Program-made: the position numbers and the translations under genes
Part shown: in pieces, positions 27,873-36,209 of the stretch
How positions within the stretch are numbered: position 1 is the first letter of the stretch
Layout: every line of letters begins with the position of its first letter
Assembly: GCF_021044625.1 (NCBI RefSeq)
Contig: NZ_CP087999.1
Location: 4,609,001 to 4,673,000, forward strand
Direction: 5' to 3'
DNA from: Geomonas sp. RF6
GTDB lineage: Bacteria; Desulfobacterota; Desulfuromonadia; Geobacterales; Geobacteraceae
Length of the DNA stretch: 64,000 bases
The notes under the pieces: model-generated
The model's database searches: none
What the model saw: only the letters and a program-made list of their open reading frames with translations
What the model was told of the DNA's origin: nothing

Positions 27873-28868
27873 ATGGCATTGAGAGTAGCGATCAACGGCT
27901 TTGGCAGGATTGGGCGCTCTGCATTGCGGGCTGCTGCCACCGAGCGGGACATTGAGTTTGTCGCCATAAACGACCTTACCAATGCGACCACTTTGGCCCA
28001 CCTCTTAAAGTACGACTCCGTTCATGGGACGTATCCGGGGGAAGTCGCCGCCAGAGGTGACGAGCTCATCGTGAACGACCGTCCGATCAAGATCTTCGCC
28101 ATCCGCAATCCTGCGGAACTGCCGTGGAAGGACCAGAAGATCGATGTGGTTATCGAATCGACCGGTCTTTTCACCTCGAAAGAGAAGGCAGCGCAGCATC
28201 TGACTGCAGGGGCGGCGAAGGTTGTCATTTCCGCTCCGGCCACCGATCCGGACATCACCATCGTCATGGGCGTAAACCACAACGCCTACAGCAAGGCGAA
28301 CCACCACATCATCTCCAACGCCTCCTGCACGACGAACTGCCTCGCACCGGTAGCGAAGGTGCTGCACGACAACTTCGGCATCGTGAAGGGTCTCGTGACG
28401 ACGGTGCATTCCTACACGAACGACCAGAGCATCCTCGACCTGCCGCACAAGGACCTGCGCCGTGCCCGCGCCGCAGCGCTTTCCATGATCCCCACGACCA
28501 CAGGCGCCGCAAAGGCGGTTTCCCTCGTTCTCCCGGAACTGAAGGGGAAACTGGACGGCATGGCGATCAGGGTCCCGACCCCCAACGTCTCCGTCGTCGA
28601 CCTCGTATGCACCCTCAGCAAGCCGGCCGATGCGCAGCAGATAAATGGCGCGCTGAAGGCCGCCTCCGACGGGGCGCTGAAGAACATCCTCGGCTTCTGC
28701 GAAGAGCCCCTCGTCTCCATCGACTTCAACGGAAACAAGTTATCCTCCATAGTCGACGCCCCTTCCACGAAGGTCATCGACGGGGACATGGTGAAGGTGA
28801 TCTCCTGGTACGACAACGAGACAGGGTTCTCCAACAGGCTCATCGACCTCATGAAGATCCTCCTGTAG
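27873..28868 (+). CDS. gap: Glyceraldehyde-3-phosphate dehydrogenase, type I
   Basis: This enzyme oxidises glyceraldehyde 3-phosphate with NAD(P) and phosphate in central carbon flow. The 331-residue product has the Rossmann start [11 protein letters not shown], the active-site signature [12 protein letters not shown] with the catalytic Cys near 149, and [12 protein letters not shown] at the C-terminus. A GGAGGAG ribosome site and a good promoter precede it. A hairpin terminator and a REP-like element separate it from pgk, so it may be expressed partly independently of pgk-tpiA-secG. Confidence 0.98.
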   Translation: MALRVAINGFGRIGRSALRAAATERDIEFVAINDLTNATTLAHLLKYDSVHGTYPGEVAARGDELIVNDRPIKIFAIRNPAELPWKDQKIDVVIESTGLFTSKEKAAQHLTAGAAKVVISAPATDPDITIVMGVNHNAYSKANHHIISNASCTTNCLAPVAKVLHDNFGIVKGLVTTVHSYTNDQSILDLPHKDLRRARAAALSMIPTTTGAAKAVSLVLPELKGKLDGMAIRVPTPNVSVVDLVCTLSKPADAQQINGALKAASDGALKNILGFCEEPLVSIDFNGNKLSSIVDAPSTKVIDGDMVKVISWYDNETGFSNRLIDLMKILL

Positions 28869-28890
28869 AAGATGTCTCAAAGTCACCTCC

Positions 28891-28918
28891 GGGGGGAAGG
28901 AAACTTCCCCCCTTTTTG
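28891..28918 (+). terminator. Terminator after gap
   Basis: The perfect 9-bp stem ggggggaag / cttcccccc has a GAAA tetraloop and five T residues, 22 bp after the gap stop codon. It lies within what looks like a glycolytic operon. Confidence 0.85.
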
Positions 28919-28937
28919 TTGTTTGATGGAAGAATAG

Positions 28938-29042
28938 ATGTAGGCCGGAATAAGCCCAGCGTTTCCGGCAATTTGCTGCGCCACCTATCGGCTGCGCCGA
29001 CGCCGGGAACGCCTGCGGCTTATCCCGGCCTACCTGCCTACA
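28938..29042. repeat. REP-like palindrome pair 2, between gap and pgk
   Basis: This element has the same two-arm design and orientation as the element at 13.95 kb. A left arm with ggccggaataagcccagcg faces a right arm with aacgcctgcggcttatccc. Lying inside the gap-pgk spacer, it could stabilise or partition the mRNA. Confidence 0.8.
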
Positions 29043-29159
29043 TGCCTCCCCTCCCCCTTCTGGGGAGCCGGTGGAGCTGGAACCTCTCAAGCACCACAAA
29101 AGCAAAACCATGCTATGCTATCGAAATTCCTATAAGGAAGTACAGTCAAAGGAGGCACT

Positions 29160-30356
29160 ATGGCAATCCGCTACATCGATGAAATCGGGAATCTGGCAGG
29201 GAAGAAGATCTTTATGCGGGTCGACTTCAATGTACCGCTGGACGACAGCCGCAACATCACCGAAGACACCAGGATCCGTGCGGTCCTTCCGACCATAAAC
29301 TACGTGCTCGGACAGAACGCGAAGGTCGTGATCGCCTCGCACCTCGGGCGCCCCAAAGGTGAGAAGAACCCGAAGTACTCGATGGCGCCGGCCGCGAAAC
29401 GCCTGTCGGAACTGATCGGAAAAGAGGTGAAGCTCGCTCCCGATTGCATAGGGGACGAAGTCAAAGGGATCGTCGACGCAATGCAGCCCGGTGAAGTGGT
29501 GATGCTGGAGAACGTACGCTTCTACCCCGGTGAGGAGAAGAACGACCAGGAGTTCGCCAAGGCGTTGGCAGGAAACTGCGAGGTGTACGTGAACGATGCC
29601 TTTGCCGTCTCGCACCGCGCCCATGCCTCCGTTGAAGCGATCACCGGCTACCTCCCGGTGGTAACCGCGGGCTTCCTGATGAAAAACGAGATGAACTACT
29701 TCGAGAAGGCGATGACAAACCCTGAGCGCCCGTTGGTGGCGATCCTCGGCGGCGCCAAAGTCTCCGGCAAGATCGAGGTGCTCGACGCCTTCTGCGACAA
29801 GGTGGACAAGATCATCGTCGGCGGCGGCATGGCCTTCACCTTCCTGAAAGCATTCGGCAAGAGCGTCGGCAATTCCCTCGTCGAGGACACCCTCATCGAC
29901 ACCTCTCTCAACACCTACAAAAAGGCACAGGAGAAAGGGATCAAGTTCTACCTCCCCGTGGACTGCGTGGTGGCGGACAAATTCGACGCCAACGCCGAAA
30001 AGAAAACCGTCTCCGTCGACGAGATTCCCGACGGCTGGATGGCCCTCGACATTGGGCCCGAGTCGGTGAAGGAATTCGCCGAGGCGCTGAAGGACGCAAA
30101 GACGATCGTGTGGAACGGCCCGATGGGGGTCTTCGAGATGGATGCCTTTGCAAAGGGCTCCTTCGACATGGTGACCGCCGTGACCGGCACCAACGCCCTC
30201 ACCATCGTCGGCGGCGGAGACACCGACGTGCTGGTAAACCGCGCGGGCGCAGCCTCCAAGGTGAGCTACATCTCCACCGGCGGGGGCGCATTCCTGGAAC
30301 TGTTGGAAGGGAAAATCCTTCCCGGCGTAAAGGCGCTTGAGGAAAAGGGGAAGTAG
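29160..30356 (+). CDS. pgk: Phosphoglycerate kinase
   Basis: Pgk transfers phosphate between 1,3-bisphosphoglycerate and ADP. The 398-residue product has the N-terminal signature [14 protein letters not shown] and the substrate loop [11 protein letters not shown]. It also has the nucleotide-binding [12 protein letters not shown] and the C-terminal hinge [22 protein letters not shown] precedes the ATG. An extended -10 (TGCTATGCT at 29111-29119) may give it its own start site downstream of the gap terminator. tpiA follows after 56 bp. Confidence 0.98.
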   Translation: MAIRYIDEIGNLAGKKIFMRVDFNVPLDDSRNITEDTRIRAVLPTINYVLGQNAKVVIASHLGRPKGEKNPKYSMAPAAKRLSELIGKEVKLAPDCIGDEVKGIVDAMQPGEVVMLENVRFYPGEEKNDQEFAKALAGNCEVYVNDAFAVSHRAHASVEAITGYLPVVTAGFLMKNEMNYFEKAMTNPERPLVAILGGAKVSGKIEVLDAFCDKVDKIIVGGGMAFTFLKAFGKSVGNSLVEDTLIDTSLNTYKKAQEKGIKFYLPVDCVVADKFDANAEKKTVSVDEIPDGWMALDIGPESVKEFAEALKDAKTIVWNGPMGVFEMDAFAKGSFDMVTAVTGTNALTIVGGGDTDVLVNRAGAASKVSYISTGGGAFLELLEGKILPGVKALEEKGK

Positions 30357-30412
30357 TCGTACACCAGCACACTGATTCCATTTACTGCACCAACTACCAA
30401 AGGAGGGGTACC

Positions 30413-31168
30413 ATGAGAAAGCCCGTAATTGCCGGCAACTGGAAGCTTTTCAAGACCAAAGACGAAGCCCTCGCCCTCATCACCGAGCTGGCGAGCAAGG
30501 TGAAGGGAGTGACGCAGGTGGAAATCATCGTGGCACCGGTCTTCACCGTGTTGCCGACTGTTAAGACCGCCCTTTCCGGGACCGACATCGCCCTCTCCGC
30601 CCAGGACGTCTTCTGGGAAGAGGAAGGCGCCTTTACCGGCGAGGTTTCCCCCCGCATGCTCCTCGATGCAGGGTGCAGCCACACCATCATCGGGCACTCG
30701 GAGAGGCGCCAGTACTTCTCCGAAACGGACGAGACGGTGAACAAGAAGATGAAGGCATCGCTGAAGGGGGGCTTGATCCCTATCATGTGCATAGGAGAGA
30801 CGCTCGACGAGCGCGAGGGAGGAAAGACCTTCGAGGTGCTGGAAAGGCAGATCCGTGGCGGACTGGCCGACCTCCCTGCAGAGGTGGTGAAGCCTGTCAT
30901 CGTCGCCTACGAACCGGTATGGGCCATCGGCACCGGGAAGGTCGCAACCGAAGGGCAGGCGCAGGAGGCACACGCCTTCATCAGGGGGGTGCTCGCCGAC
31001 ATCTTCGGCAGGGGGACCGCCGATGCCACCCGCATCCTCTACGGCGGAAGCGTGAAACCGGACAACGCCAAGGGGCTCATGGCATGCGCGGACATAGACG
31101 GGGCGCTTGTTGGCGGCGCCAGCCTGAAGGGAGACACCTTCGCCTCAATCGTACGCTACAATGAATAA
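30413..31168 (+). CDS. tpiA: Triosephosphate isomerase
   Basis: TpiA interconverts dihydroxyacetone phosphate and glyceraldehyde 3-phosphate. The 251-residue TIM barrel shows the Lys of IAGNWKLFK, the His of GHSERRQYF and the catalytic Glu in AYEPVWAIGTGK. The phosphate loop is YGGSVKPDN. It follows pgk closely behind AAAGGAGGGG and precedes secG by 66 bp, a common arrangement in this group of bacteria. Confidence 0.98.
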   Translation: MRKPVIAGNWKLFKTKDEALALITELASKVKGVTQVEIIVAPVFTVLPTVKTALSGTDIALSAQDVFWEEEGAFTGEVSPRMLLDAGCSHTIIGHSERRQYFSETDETVNKKMKASLKGGLIPIMCIGETLDEREGGKTFEVLERQIRGGLADLPAEVVKPVIVAYEPVWAIGTGKVATEGQAQEAHAFIRGVLADIFGRGTADATRILYGGSVKPDNAKGLMACADIDGALVGGASLKGDTFASIVRYNE

Positions 31169-31234
31169 TCGCTTTGTTTTTCGAAAGCGATGTGCTAAAA
31201 GAGGTATTCGAATTTTCGGGAGGTAATTGCCTTA

Positions 31235-31651
31235 ATGATTTACGTACTGATAACACTGCACGTCATTGTTTGTTTCGCACTCATCGTAATTGTACTGCTG
31301 CAGTCCGGTAAGGGTGCCGAAATGGGCGCCTCTTTCGGTGCCAGCGGCAGCCAGTCTGTATTTGGCGCCGGTGGTGGCAACACTTTCATGAGCAAGCTCA
31401 CGACCAGTGCAGCTGTCATCTTCATGCTTACCTCGCTGACCCTCGCCTACCTTTCCGGTCAGGGTGGCGGCTCCTCCATCATGTCTTCCCGCACGGCACC
31501 GAAGGCGAAACCTGCCCCGATGGGCGGGCTTCCGCTGCAGCAGAAGCCGGCAACCCCTGCGGGCCCAGGCGCCGTACCTGCGAAGCCGAACACCGCACCG
31601 GTACAGCCGGCAACTACCCCGGTAGCACCGGCAGCACCCGCAGCAAAGTAG
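31235..31651 (+). CDS. secG: Protein translocase subunit SecG
   Basis: SecG is a small membrane subunit of the SecYEG translocon. Two membrane helices are present (about residues 2-20 and 52-72), with the conserved LQSGKGAEMGASFGASGSQS and FGAGGGN segments between them. The C-terminal 55 residues are a Pro/Ala/Lys-rich tail, which makes the protein long (138 residues) compared with many SecG. GGGAGG lies 12 bases upstream of the ATG. It is the last gene of the pgk-tpiA-secG unit; no hairpin terminator is visible before the tRNA gene. Confidence 0.94.
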   Translation: MIYVLITLHVIVCFALIVIVLLQSGKGAEMGASFGASGSQSVFGAGGGNTFMSKLTTSAAVIFMLTSLTLAYLSGQGGGSSIMSSRTAPKAKPAPMGGLPLQQKPATPAGPGAVPAKPNTAPVQPATTPVAPAAPAAK

Positions 31652-31698
31652 GATTTTCGGGAAGCAGCAAAAAAGTAAAAGCGTCCCAAATTTTTCAT

Positions 31699-31727
31699 TG
31701 ACTTCCTGATAAACGTAATGATATAAA
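31699..31727 (+). promoter_or_regulatory. Promoter of tRNA-Leu(GAG) copy 1
   Basis: TTGACT-N17-TATAAA ends 14 bp before the tRNA. Confidence 0.85.
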
Positions 31728-31741
31728 GTGGTTCACTTGAT

Positions 31742-31828
31742 GCCGAAGTGGTGGAATTGGTAGACACACCATCTTGAGGGGGTGGCGGGCAACAGCCCAT
31801 ACGAGTTCGAGTCTCGTCTTCGGCACCA
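31742..31828 (+). tRNA. tRNA-Leu(GAG), copy 1
   Basis: This is an 87-nt class II tRNA with encoded CCA. The acceptor GCCGAAG pairs with CTTCGGC. The anticodon loop TTGAGGG, between CCATC and GGTGG, gives GAG, reading CUC/CUU codons. It is identical over all 87 nt to the gene at 33617. Confidence 0.96.
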
Positions 31829-31853
31829 TCTAGAAATCGCTAAAAAGTAATGA

Positions 31854-31880
31854 AGCCCGGCCTACCAGCCGGGCTGTTTT
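31854..31880 (+). terminator. Terminator after tRNA-Leu(GAG) copy 1
   Basis: The 8-bp stem agcccggc / gccgggct is followed by GTTTT. It has the same arms as the terminator of copy 2. Confidence 0.8.
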
Positions 31881-31943
31881 CGTTCTGTGTCCTACCCCGC
31901 CAGCTTTGCATGAGTATGGCACGCCTGCCCCCCTTTCGCGCTA

Positions 31944-32155
31944 CGTTCCCCCCTTTGCGAAGGTTCATCCGGGAATTCCGGGGGAGCGTGGGTCCAATGC
32001 CACGCAGCACTGCAGAAGGCCCAATGTTCCCCCCTTTGCGAAGGGGGGACAGGGGGGATTTGCTTTTTGTTGGTACCATACGAACAACTCCTCCAGAACC
32101 GCAGCTTTAACAGTACATCTCGGTCGTCGAACCACAGTGCTGCGGCAGTCTAAAG
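31944..32155. repeat. Mosaic palindromic repeat, locus D
   Basis: It starts with gttccccccctttgcgaagg and carries a second type of core, with gccacgcagcactgcagaagg. It continues through aaggggggacaggggggattt to a distal module cggtcgtcgaaccacagtgctgcgg. The distal and core modules recur inverted at 60.68-60.85 kb. Confidence 0.8.
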
Positions 32156-32202
32156 ATCTACGACACAGGCCCCACCGGTTTTTTTGCACACTCGAATCAA
32201 GA

Positions 32203-32385
32203 AATGCTTGAGACCACAGCGATTGCGCACTTCGTAGGACGGTCCTGGCCAAGTCAAATCCCCCCTGTCCCCCCTTCGCAAAGGGGGGGACGCGAGGTCT
32301 CGTGCCGAGCTTCGTTGAAACAGACTATGGGTTCCCCAGAATTCACGGGTCGAGGCTGCTCAAAGGGGGGCACTGCAGGCCTCTT
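32203..32385. repeat. Mosaic palindromic repeat, locus E
   Basis: It begins with tgcttgagaccacagcg and ggacggtcctggccaagtc, then aaatcccccctgtcccccc and cttcgcaaagggggg. It ends in a degraded module with ttccccagaattcacggg. The first module recurs inverted at about 60.57-60.63 kb. Together with locus D it occupies the 714-bp gap before the sigma-factor gene. Confidence 0.75.
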
Positions 32386-32542
32386 GCTAAGGTGAGCATC
32401 CCTGTCGCAAAATCCGACTCATCCCCCGCCCTGATCCATTTTTCTCACCCCCTCCCCTCCCTCTCCTCAAGCAAATCGCCCATCTGCACATTGGCACGCA
32501 TCCTGAAATAATCCTGTGTCCAAAACCGACGGGAGGTGACGT

Positions 32543-33532
32543 ATGGAATGCAATGTGATCAATGAGGATGTGATCGGCGAGAGGCTCCCCTTTTTCGTCG
32601 ATACGGAGCAGGATCTGGAGCTCGTGGCGGATGAACTTTCCGAAGAAGCGGAAGAGGTCCTCTGTGATGACGTGGAAGAGATCGCCCCGGAGATGGAAGG
32701 GTGCAACGACGTCATCAAGCTTTACCTCCTGGAGGTCCGAAGGACAAAGCTCCTCTCCGCAGAGGAGGAAAGGGAACTTGCCCGGAAAATTGCCCTGGGA
32801 GACAAGAGCGCGCGTGAAAAGATGATCCTGGCGAACCTGCGGCTCGTGGTCAGCATCAGCAAGCGGTACATGAACAGGGGGCTCCCCTTTGCCGACCTCA
32901 TAGAGGAAGGGAACCTGGGGCTCATGAAGGCGGTGGATCGCTTCCGGGTGGAGAAGGAATGTCGCTTCTCCACCTATGCGACCTGGTGGATCAGGCAAGC
33001 CGTGGAAAGGGCCCTGGTGAACCAGTCCCGCACCGTGAGGCTTCCGGTACACATAGCCGAAGAGGTGAGCAGGATGAATCGCGTCGCCACAGCCCTGCGA
33101 GTGAAACTGAAGCGAGAGCCGTCGATCAGGGAGATCGCCGCGGAACTTTCCTGCGACGAAGGGAACGTGCGGAAGCTGATGGTGTACATGAGGAAGGCGT
33201 ACTCCCTCGATGTCCCCCGCGGAGAGGATACCGACCAGAGCCTGATGGAGACGCTGGAAGACACCTCGACCGCCTCCCCTGCGACCCTTTCCGAGGACGC
33301 CAGCAGCTTCCGTGCAGTGGCCGACCTACTGGAGACCTTCTCGGAGACGGAGAGGACAGTCCTGAGGCTTCGCTTTGGGCTGAACGACGAGGAACCGCAG
33401 ACGCTGGATACGATTGGGCAGCGCTTCGGCGTCACCCGGGAGCGCATCCGCCAGATAGAGGCGAAGGCATTGCAGAAGTTGCGGTCCCTCATCGACGCCC
33501 CGCGCCAGCCGATGGCCTGCTCCTGCAACTGA
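32543..33532 (+). CDS. Sigma-70 family RNA polymerase sigma factor (RpoS/RpoD-like, group 2)
   Basis: This is a 329-residue alternative sigma factor. An acidic N-terminus is followed by region 1.2 (VIKLYLLEVRRTKLLSAEEE). Region 2 includes ANLRLVVSISKRY, DLIEEGNLGLMKAVDRF and the -10-binding FSTYATWWIRQAVERAL. Region 3 begins RLPVHIAEE and region 4 has the helix-turn-helix TLDTIGQRFGVTRERIRQIE. Length and lack of region 1.1 fit a stationary-phase RpoS-type factor rather than the housekeeping RpoD. surE or nlpD neighbours common for rpoS are not here, so the name is left open. A GGGAGGTGACGT ribosome site precedes the ATG. The gene lies between two identical tRNA-Leu genes. Confidence 0.9.
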   Translation: MECNVINEDVIGERLPFFVDTEQDLELVADELSEEAEEVLCDDVEEIAPEMEGCNDVIKLYLLEVRRTKLLSAEEERELARKIALGDKSAREKMILANLRLVVSISKRYMNRGLPFADLIEEGNLGLMKAVDRFRVEKECRFSTYATWWIRQAVERALVNQSRTVRLPVHIAEEVSRMNRVATALRVKLKREPSIREIAAELSCDEGNVRKLMVYMRKAYSLDVPRGEDTDQSLMETLEDTSTASPATLSEDASSFRAVADLLETFSETERTVLRLRFGLNDEEPQTLDTIGQRFGVTRERIRQIEAKALQKLRSLIDAPRQPMACSCN

Positions 33533-33573
33533 AGGAGCAAAGAGGGGAACGGAGCCTCGGGAAAATTATTTTG

Positions 33574-33602
33574 TTGACTTCGGCATCAGCCCTGTGTTAC
33601 AC
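33574..33602 (+). promoter_or_regulatory. Promoter of tRNA-Leu(GAG) copy 2
   Basis: TTGACT is followed by a 17-bp spacer and TTACAC, a weaker -10 than that of copy 1. The -35 and next base pairs (TTGACTTC) match copy 1. Confidence 0.65.
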
Positions 33603-33616
33603 ACTTGATTCTTCGC

Positions 33617-33703
33617 GCCGAAGTGGTGGAATTGGTAGACACACCATCTTGAGGGGGTGGCGGGCAACAGCCCATACGAGTTCGAGTCTCGTCTTCGGCA
33701 CCA
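33617..33703 (+). tRNA. tRNA-Leu(GAG), copy 2
   Basis: This is an exact 87-nt duplicate of the tRNA at 31742, with encoded CCA and anticodon GAG. The flanking sequence is different except for short promoter and terminator similarities. Confidence 0.96.
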
Positions 33704-33728
33704 TCCAGAAACACAGAAAGATCCTTCG

Positions 33729-33756
33729 AAGCCCGGCCTAAAAAGCCGGGCTTTTT
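33729..33756 (+). terminator. Terminator after tRNA-Leu(GAG) copy 2
   Basis: The stem aagcccggc / gccgggctt has a CTAAAA-type loop and is followed by TTTT. Confidence 0.88.
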
Positions 33757-33943
33757 GTGTGCCCTCCGGCACTTTGAAAAAGAGTCTGCGCTCCTCGCCC
33801 ACCCCCTGCCCCCTGCGGTAGAGCATCCCTGCCGTGCCAGAGAGACGCACTTACACCATCTTCCAACCGCAACCTGATGTTGCCAGGATGCCGTTAGCTC
33901 CGTCGCACGGTTGCGCCATATGAAAGACGTGAGGAGAAAGAGA

Positions 33944-34132
33944 ATGACCAGAAAGACCCGCACCTGCGTCGACTGCCACAGCCACGCTGTCAGCCACACC
34001 GTTGAGCGCCAGAGCAGGTATCTCGTGAGCGAGAAAATCATCTTTTCCTGCGGCTCGGTCCAGGAAGAAATCTTCGACAGCGAAGGCAGCATCGGCAGCG
34101 TCGAGTTCAACGGCTCCTGTGGTGGCGTCTGA
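33944..34132 (+). CDS. Small cysteine-containing protein, unknown
   Basis: This is a 62-residue reading frame beginning MTRKTRTCVDCHSHAVSH, with an AGGAG site 7 bases upstream of the ATG. It has a CVDC pair near the N-terminus, one Cys in FSCGSV and one near the C-terminus (NGSCGGV). The spacing could bind a metal, but no family was recognised. It lies after the tRNA terminator and just before another small frame. Codon choice looks compatible with a real gene. It could still be noncoding. Confidence 0.5.
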   Translation: MTRKTRTCVDCHSHAVSHTVERQSRYLVSEKIIFSCGSVQEEIFDSEGSIGSVEFNGSCGGV

Positions 34133-34166
34133 GGCTCCAGGCCGCGAGCGGCAAGAAAGATGTCCC

Positions 34167-34337
34167 TTGAAGAACAGGAAGGCGCTGGCGCTCGCCAACG
34201 AGCAATACCAGCAGTTGAAGGATGCATTGAATGAGGCACCGGATATCCGGGAGAAGAACGTCATCTATCGCAGGATGATCAACCTGCTCGACGTGATTCA
34301 CTTCCTCAATTCACAGGAAGGGAGTGCCTGCCACTGA
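34167..34337 (+). CDS. Small helical protein, unknown
   Basis: This is a 56-residue frame if started at the TTG at 34167; the open frame extends to a GTG at 34119, overlapping the previous small gene. The sequence (ALANEQYQQLKDALNEAP, then IYRRMINLLDVIHFLN) predicts two amphipathic helices. No strong ribosome site is seen, and translation may be coupled to the upstream small gene. A clear terminator follows, which supports a transcribed unit here. Function is unknown. Confidence 0.4.
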   Translation: MKNRKALALANEQYQQLKDALNEAPDIREKNVIYRRMINLLDVIHFLNSQEGSACH

Positions 34338-34365
34338 TCCGGGCCGGTACCGGAAGAAGAAGTAA

Positions 34366-34399
34366 AGAAAAGCCCTTGGCCACCGCCGAGGGCTTTTCT
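34366..34399. terminator. Bidirectional terminator
   Basis: The 11-bp stem agaaaagccct / agggcttttct has a 12-nt loop, with T/A runs on both sides. It can end the small genes on the plus strand and the oxidoreductase gene on the minus strand. Confidence 0.85.
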
Positions 34400-34478
34400 G
34401 TTTTGTGCGACGAGATCGTGATGCAGGGAGCTCCCGGCACTGCTTCCACCGCAGCGCCGGGAGCGGATCAGGACGGGG

Positions 34479-36209
34479 CTAGAAGTTCCAGAACTCGTCC
34501 AGTTCCTCGTCGCTGAAGTCCCACAAGGCATTGTGCGGCGCGACCGGCTCGTACTTGAAGAATTCGGGGAGCCTGTCGTGGGCGTTGTTGAACCCCGCCT
34601 TCCTGTTGAACTCATGCTCGGTCTTCAGGATGTACTTCCCGAGCGCAATGACGTCGTCACCGGTCAGGTTGATCCCGAAGCGTGCATTGAGCATGTCGAT
34701 CAGGGCCGGCAGGCACTCGGGGATATCCAGTGCCGGGAAGGCGACGAAGATGCACATCCCGGTCGAGTCGACAGCAGCGGTGGCAATCTGGAGGTTTCTG
34801 GAGAGTTCCACCTGCCCTTCTTTTTTCAGCGGATCGACGTGACCGCCGACGTTCAGGATGTTCGTGGCGATGGTATAGCCGGAGGTGTGGTCGGCACCCA
34901 TGGTGCTCGTTGCGTAGGTAACACCGATCCCCTTCACCGACCGCGGGTCATAGGCAGGAATACCCTGGTTTTTCACCACAGGAGTCCGTACCACGCCGTA
35001 GGTGCGCCCAACGGAGCCGGCGCCGTTACCGAGGATGCGGCCAAGGGGTGTCCCCACGGCGATCTCGTCCGTGAGGAGCCGCTGCACCCCCTTCCCGTCC
35101 CCAAAGGGGAGTATCCCCGCCTCCATGGCGACGCCGAACATGACGGCCGTCTCGATGGAGTCGACGCCTATGTCGTCCATGATGTTGTCGGCCTTCGCGA
35201 TGTCGTCGAGCTCGTTGATGCAGCAGTCCGCACCGAGCCCCCAGATGGTCTCATATTCGAAACCGGAGGTCAGGTACTTCCCTTCCGGGTCCGGGTAGAC
35301 CTGCGAGCACTGGATGACGCACCCCGGATGGCAGCCGTGTTTCGTCTTGCCACCGCGGGCGGCGATGATGTCGTGCATCGTCTCGCCGGAGATCTTGTCG
35401 TGGAATTCGAATTGTCCGGTGGTGAAGTTCCTGGTCGGTAGCCCGCCCGCCTCGTTCAGGATGTTGACGAGGACGTTCGTGCCGTATGTCGGGAGTCCCT
35501 GCCCGGAGACGGGGTGGTCGAGAAGTGCCTTCGCGAAGGTCCTTGCCGCAACCTTGAACTTGTCGGGATCGGACACCACCACGCCCGGAGCGCCGGCGTC
35601 GTCTACAGATATGAATTTGATCCGCTTCGACCCCATGACTGCGCCGAGCCCGCCACGGCCGTGGCTACGGATCTTGGAGTCCGGGTCCTTCACGGAAATG
35701 TTCGATGCGGTCATGAGGAACTCACCGGCTTGGCCGATGCTGATCACACCGATTTTCTTCCCGAGGCGCCCTTCCAATGCCTCGATTACGGCGAAATTCC
35801 CTTTCCCCACCAGTTCGTTCTCTTCCTGAACGGTGATGCCGCTGTTGGTGACGTGGAGGCTGTACCACTTGTTGTCGGCGGGTTTCCCCTCGATGATGAT
35901 TGCCTTTATCCCCAGCCGTGCCAGCTGCTGAGCGGCAGTCCCCCCTGCGTTACTCTCTTTTATCGTTCCAGTGAGGGGGCTCTTTGCCCCTGCCGAGAGG
36001 CGTCCGCTTTGAGCGGCTGCAGTACCGGTCAGAAGGCCCGGAGCAAAAACGAGTTTGTTGTTGGGTCCGAGTGCGTCGCAAGTCGGCGGCACCTCGGCGG
36101 CCACTATGGTGGATGTCAGACCGCGCCCGCCGTGTGGAGCCCATTCGGCGGGAACGGTTTCAAGCTTGCAGGTTTGGTCCGTCATGTTGACGCGATAAAT
36201 CTTATCCAT
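34479..36209 (-). CDS. Aldehyde:ferredoxin oxidoreductase (tungsten, AOR family)
   Basis: This is a 576-residue cytoplasmic enzyme that oxidises aldehydes to acids, or runs in reverse, using a tungstopterin and a [4Fe-4S] cluster. The N-terminal domain has the pterin-binding GRGGLGAVMGSKRIKFI. The cluster cysteines are in CHPGCVIQC, with a further Cys in the C-terminal domain (DSTGMCIF). The family motif TYATSTMGADHTSGYT is well conserved. The ATG at 36209 follows AAGGAG. It stands alone, with no ferredoxin or pterin-synthesis gene adjacent. In Geobacter relatives AOR enzymes serve in aromatic or alcohol oxidation. The substrate here is not predictable. Confidence 0.94.
   Translation of the reverse strand: MDKIYRVNMTDQTCKLETVPAEWAPHGGRGLTSTIVAAEVPPTCDALGPNNKLVFAPGLLTGTAAAQSGRLSAGAKSPLTGTIKESNAGGTAAQQLARLGIKAIIIEGKPADNKWYSLHVTNSGITVQEENELVGKGNFAVIEALEGRLGKKIGVISIGQAGEFLMTASNISVKDPDSKIRSHGRGGLGAVMGSKRIKFISVDDAGAPGVVVSDPDKFKVAARTFAKALLDHPVSGQGLPTYGTNVLVNILNEAGGLPTRNFTTGQFEFHDKISGETMHDIIAARGGKTKHGCHPGCVIQCSQVYPDPEGKYLTSGFEYETIWGLGADCCINELDDIAKADNIMDDIGVDSIETAVMFGVAMEAGILPFGDGKGVQRLLTDEIAVGTPLGRILGNGAGSVGRTYGVVRTPVVKNQGIPAYDPRSVKGIGVTYATSTMGADHTSGYTIATNILNVGGHVDPLKKEGQVELSRNLQIATAAVDSTGMCIFVAFPALDIPECLPALIDMLNARFGINLTGDDVIALGKYILKTEHEFNRKAGFNNAHDRLPEFFKYEPVAPHNALWDFSDEELDEFWNF

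Noticed and set aside
31742-33703. Integrated island bounded by tRNA att sites
   Set aside because: No integrase or phage gene lies between the two tRNA copies. The full tRNA, not just its 3' end, is duplicated. Kept only as a possible recombination product.
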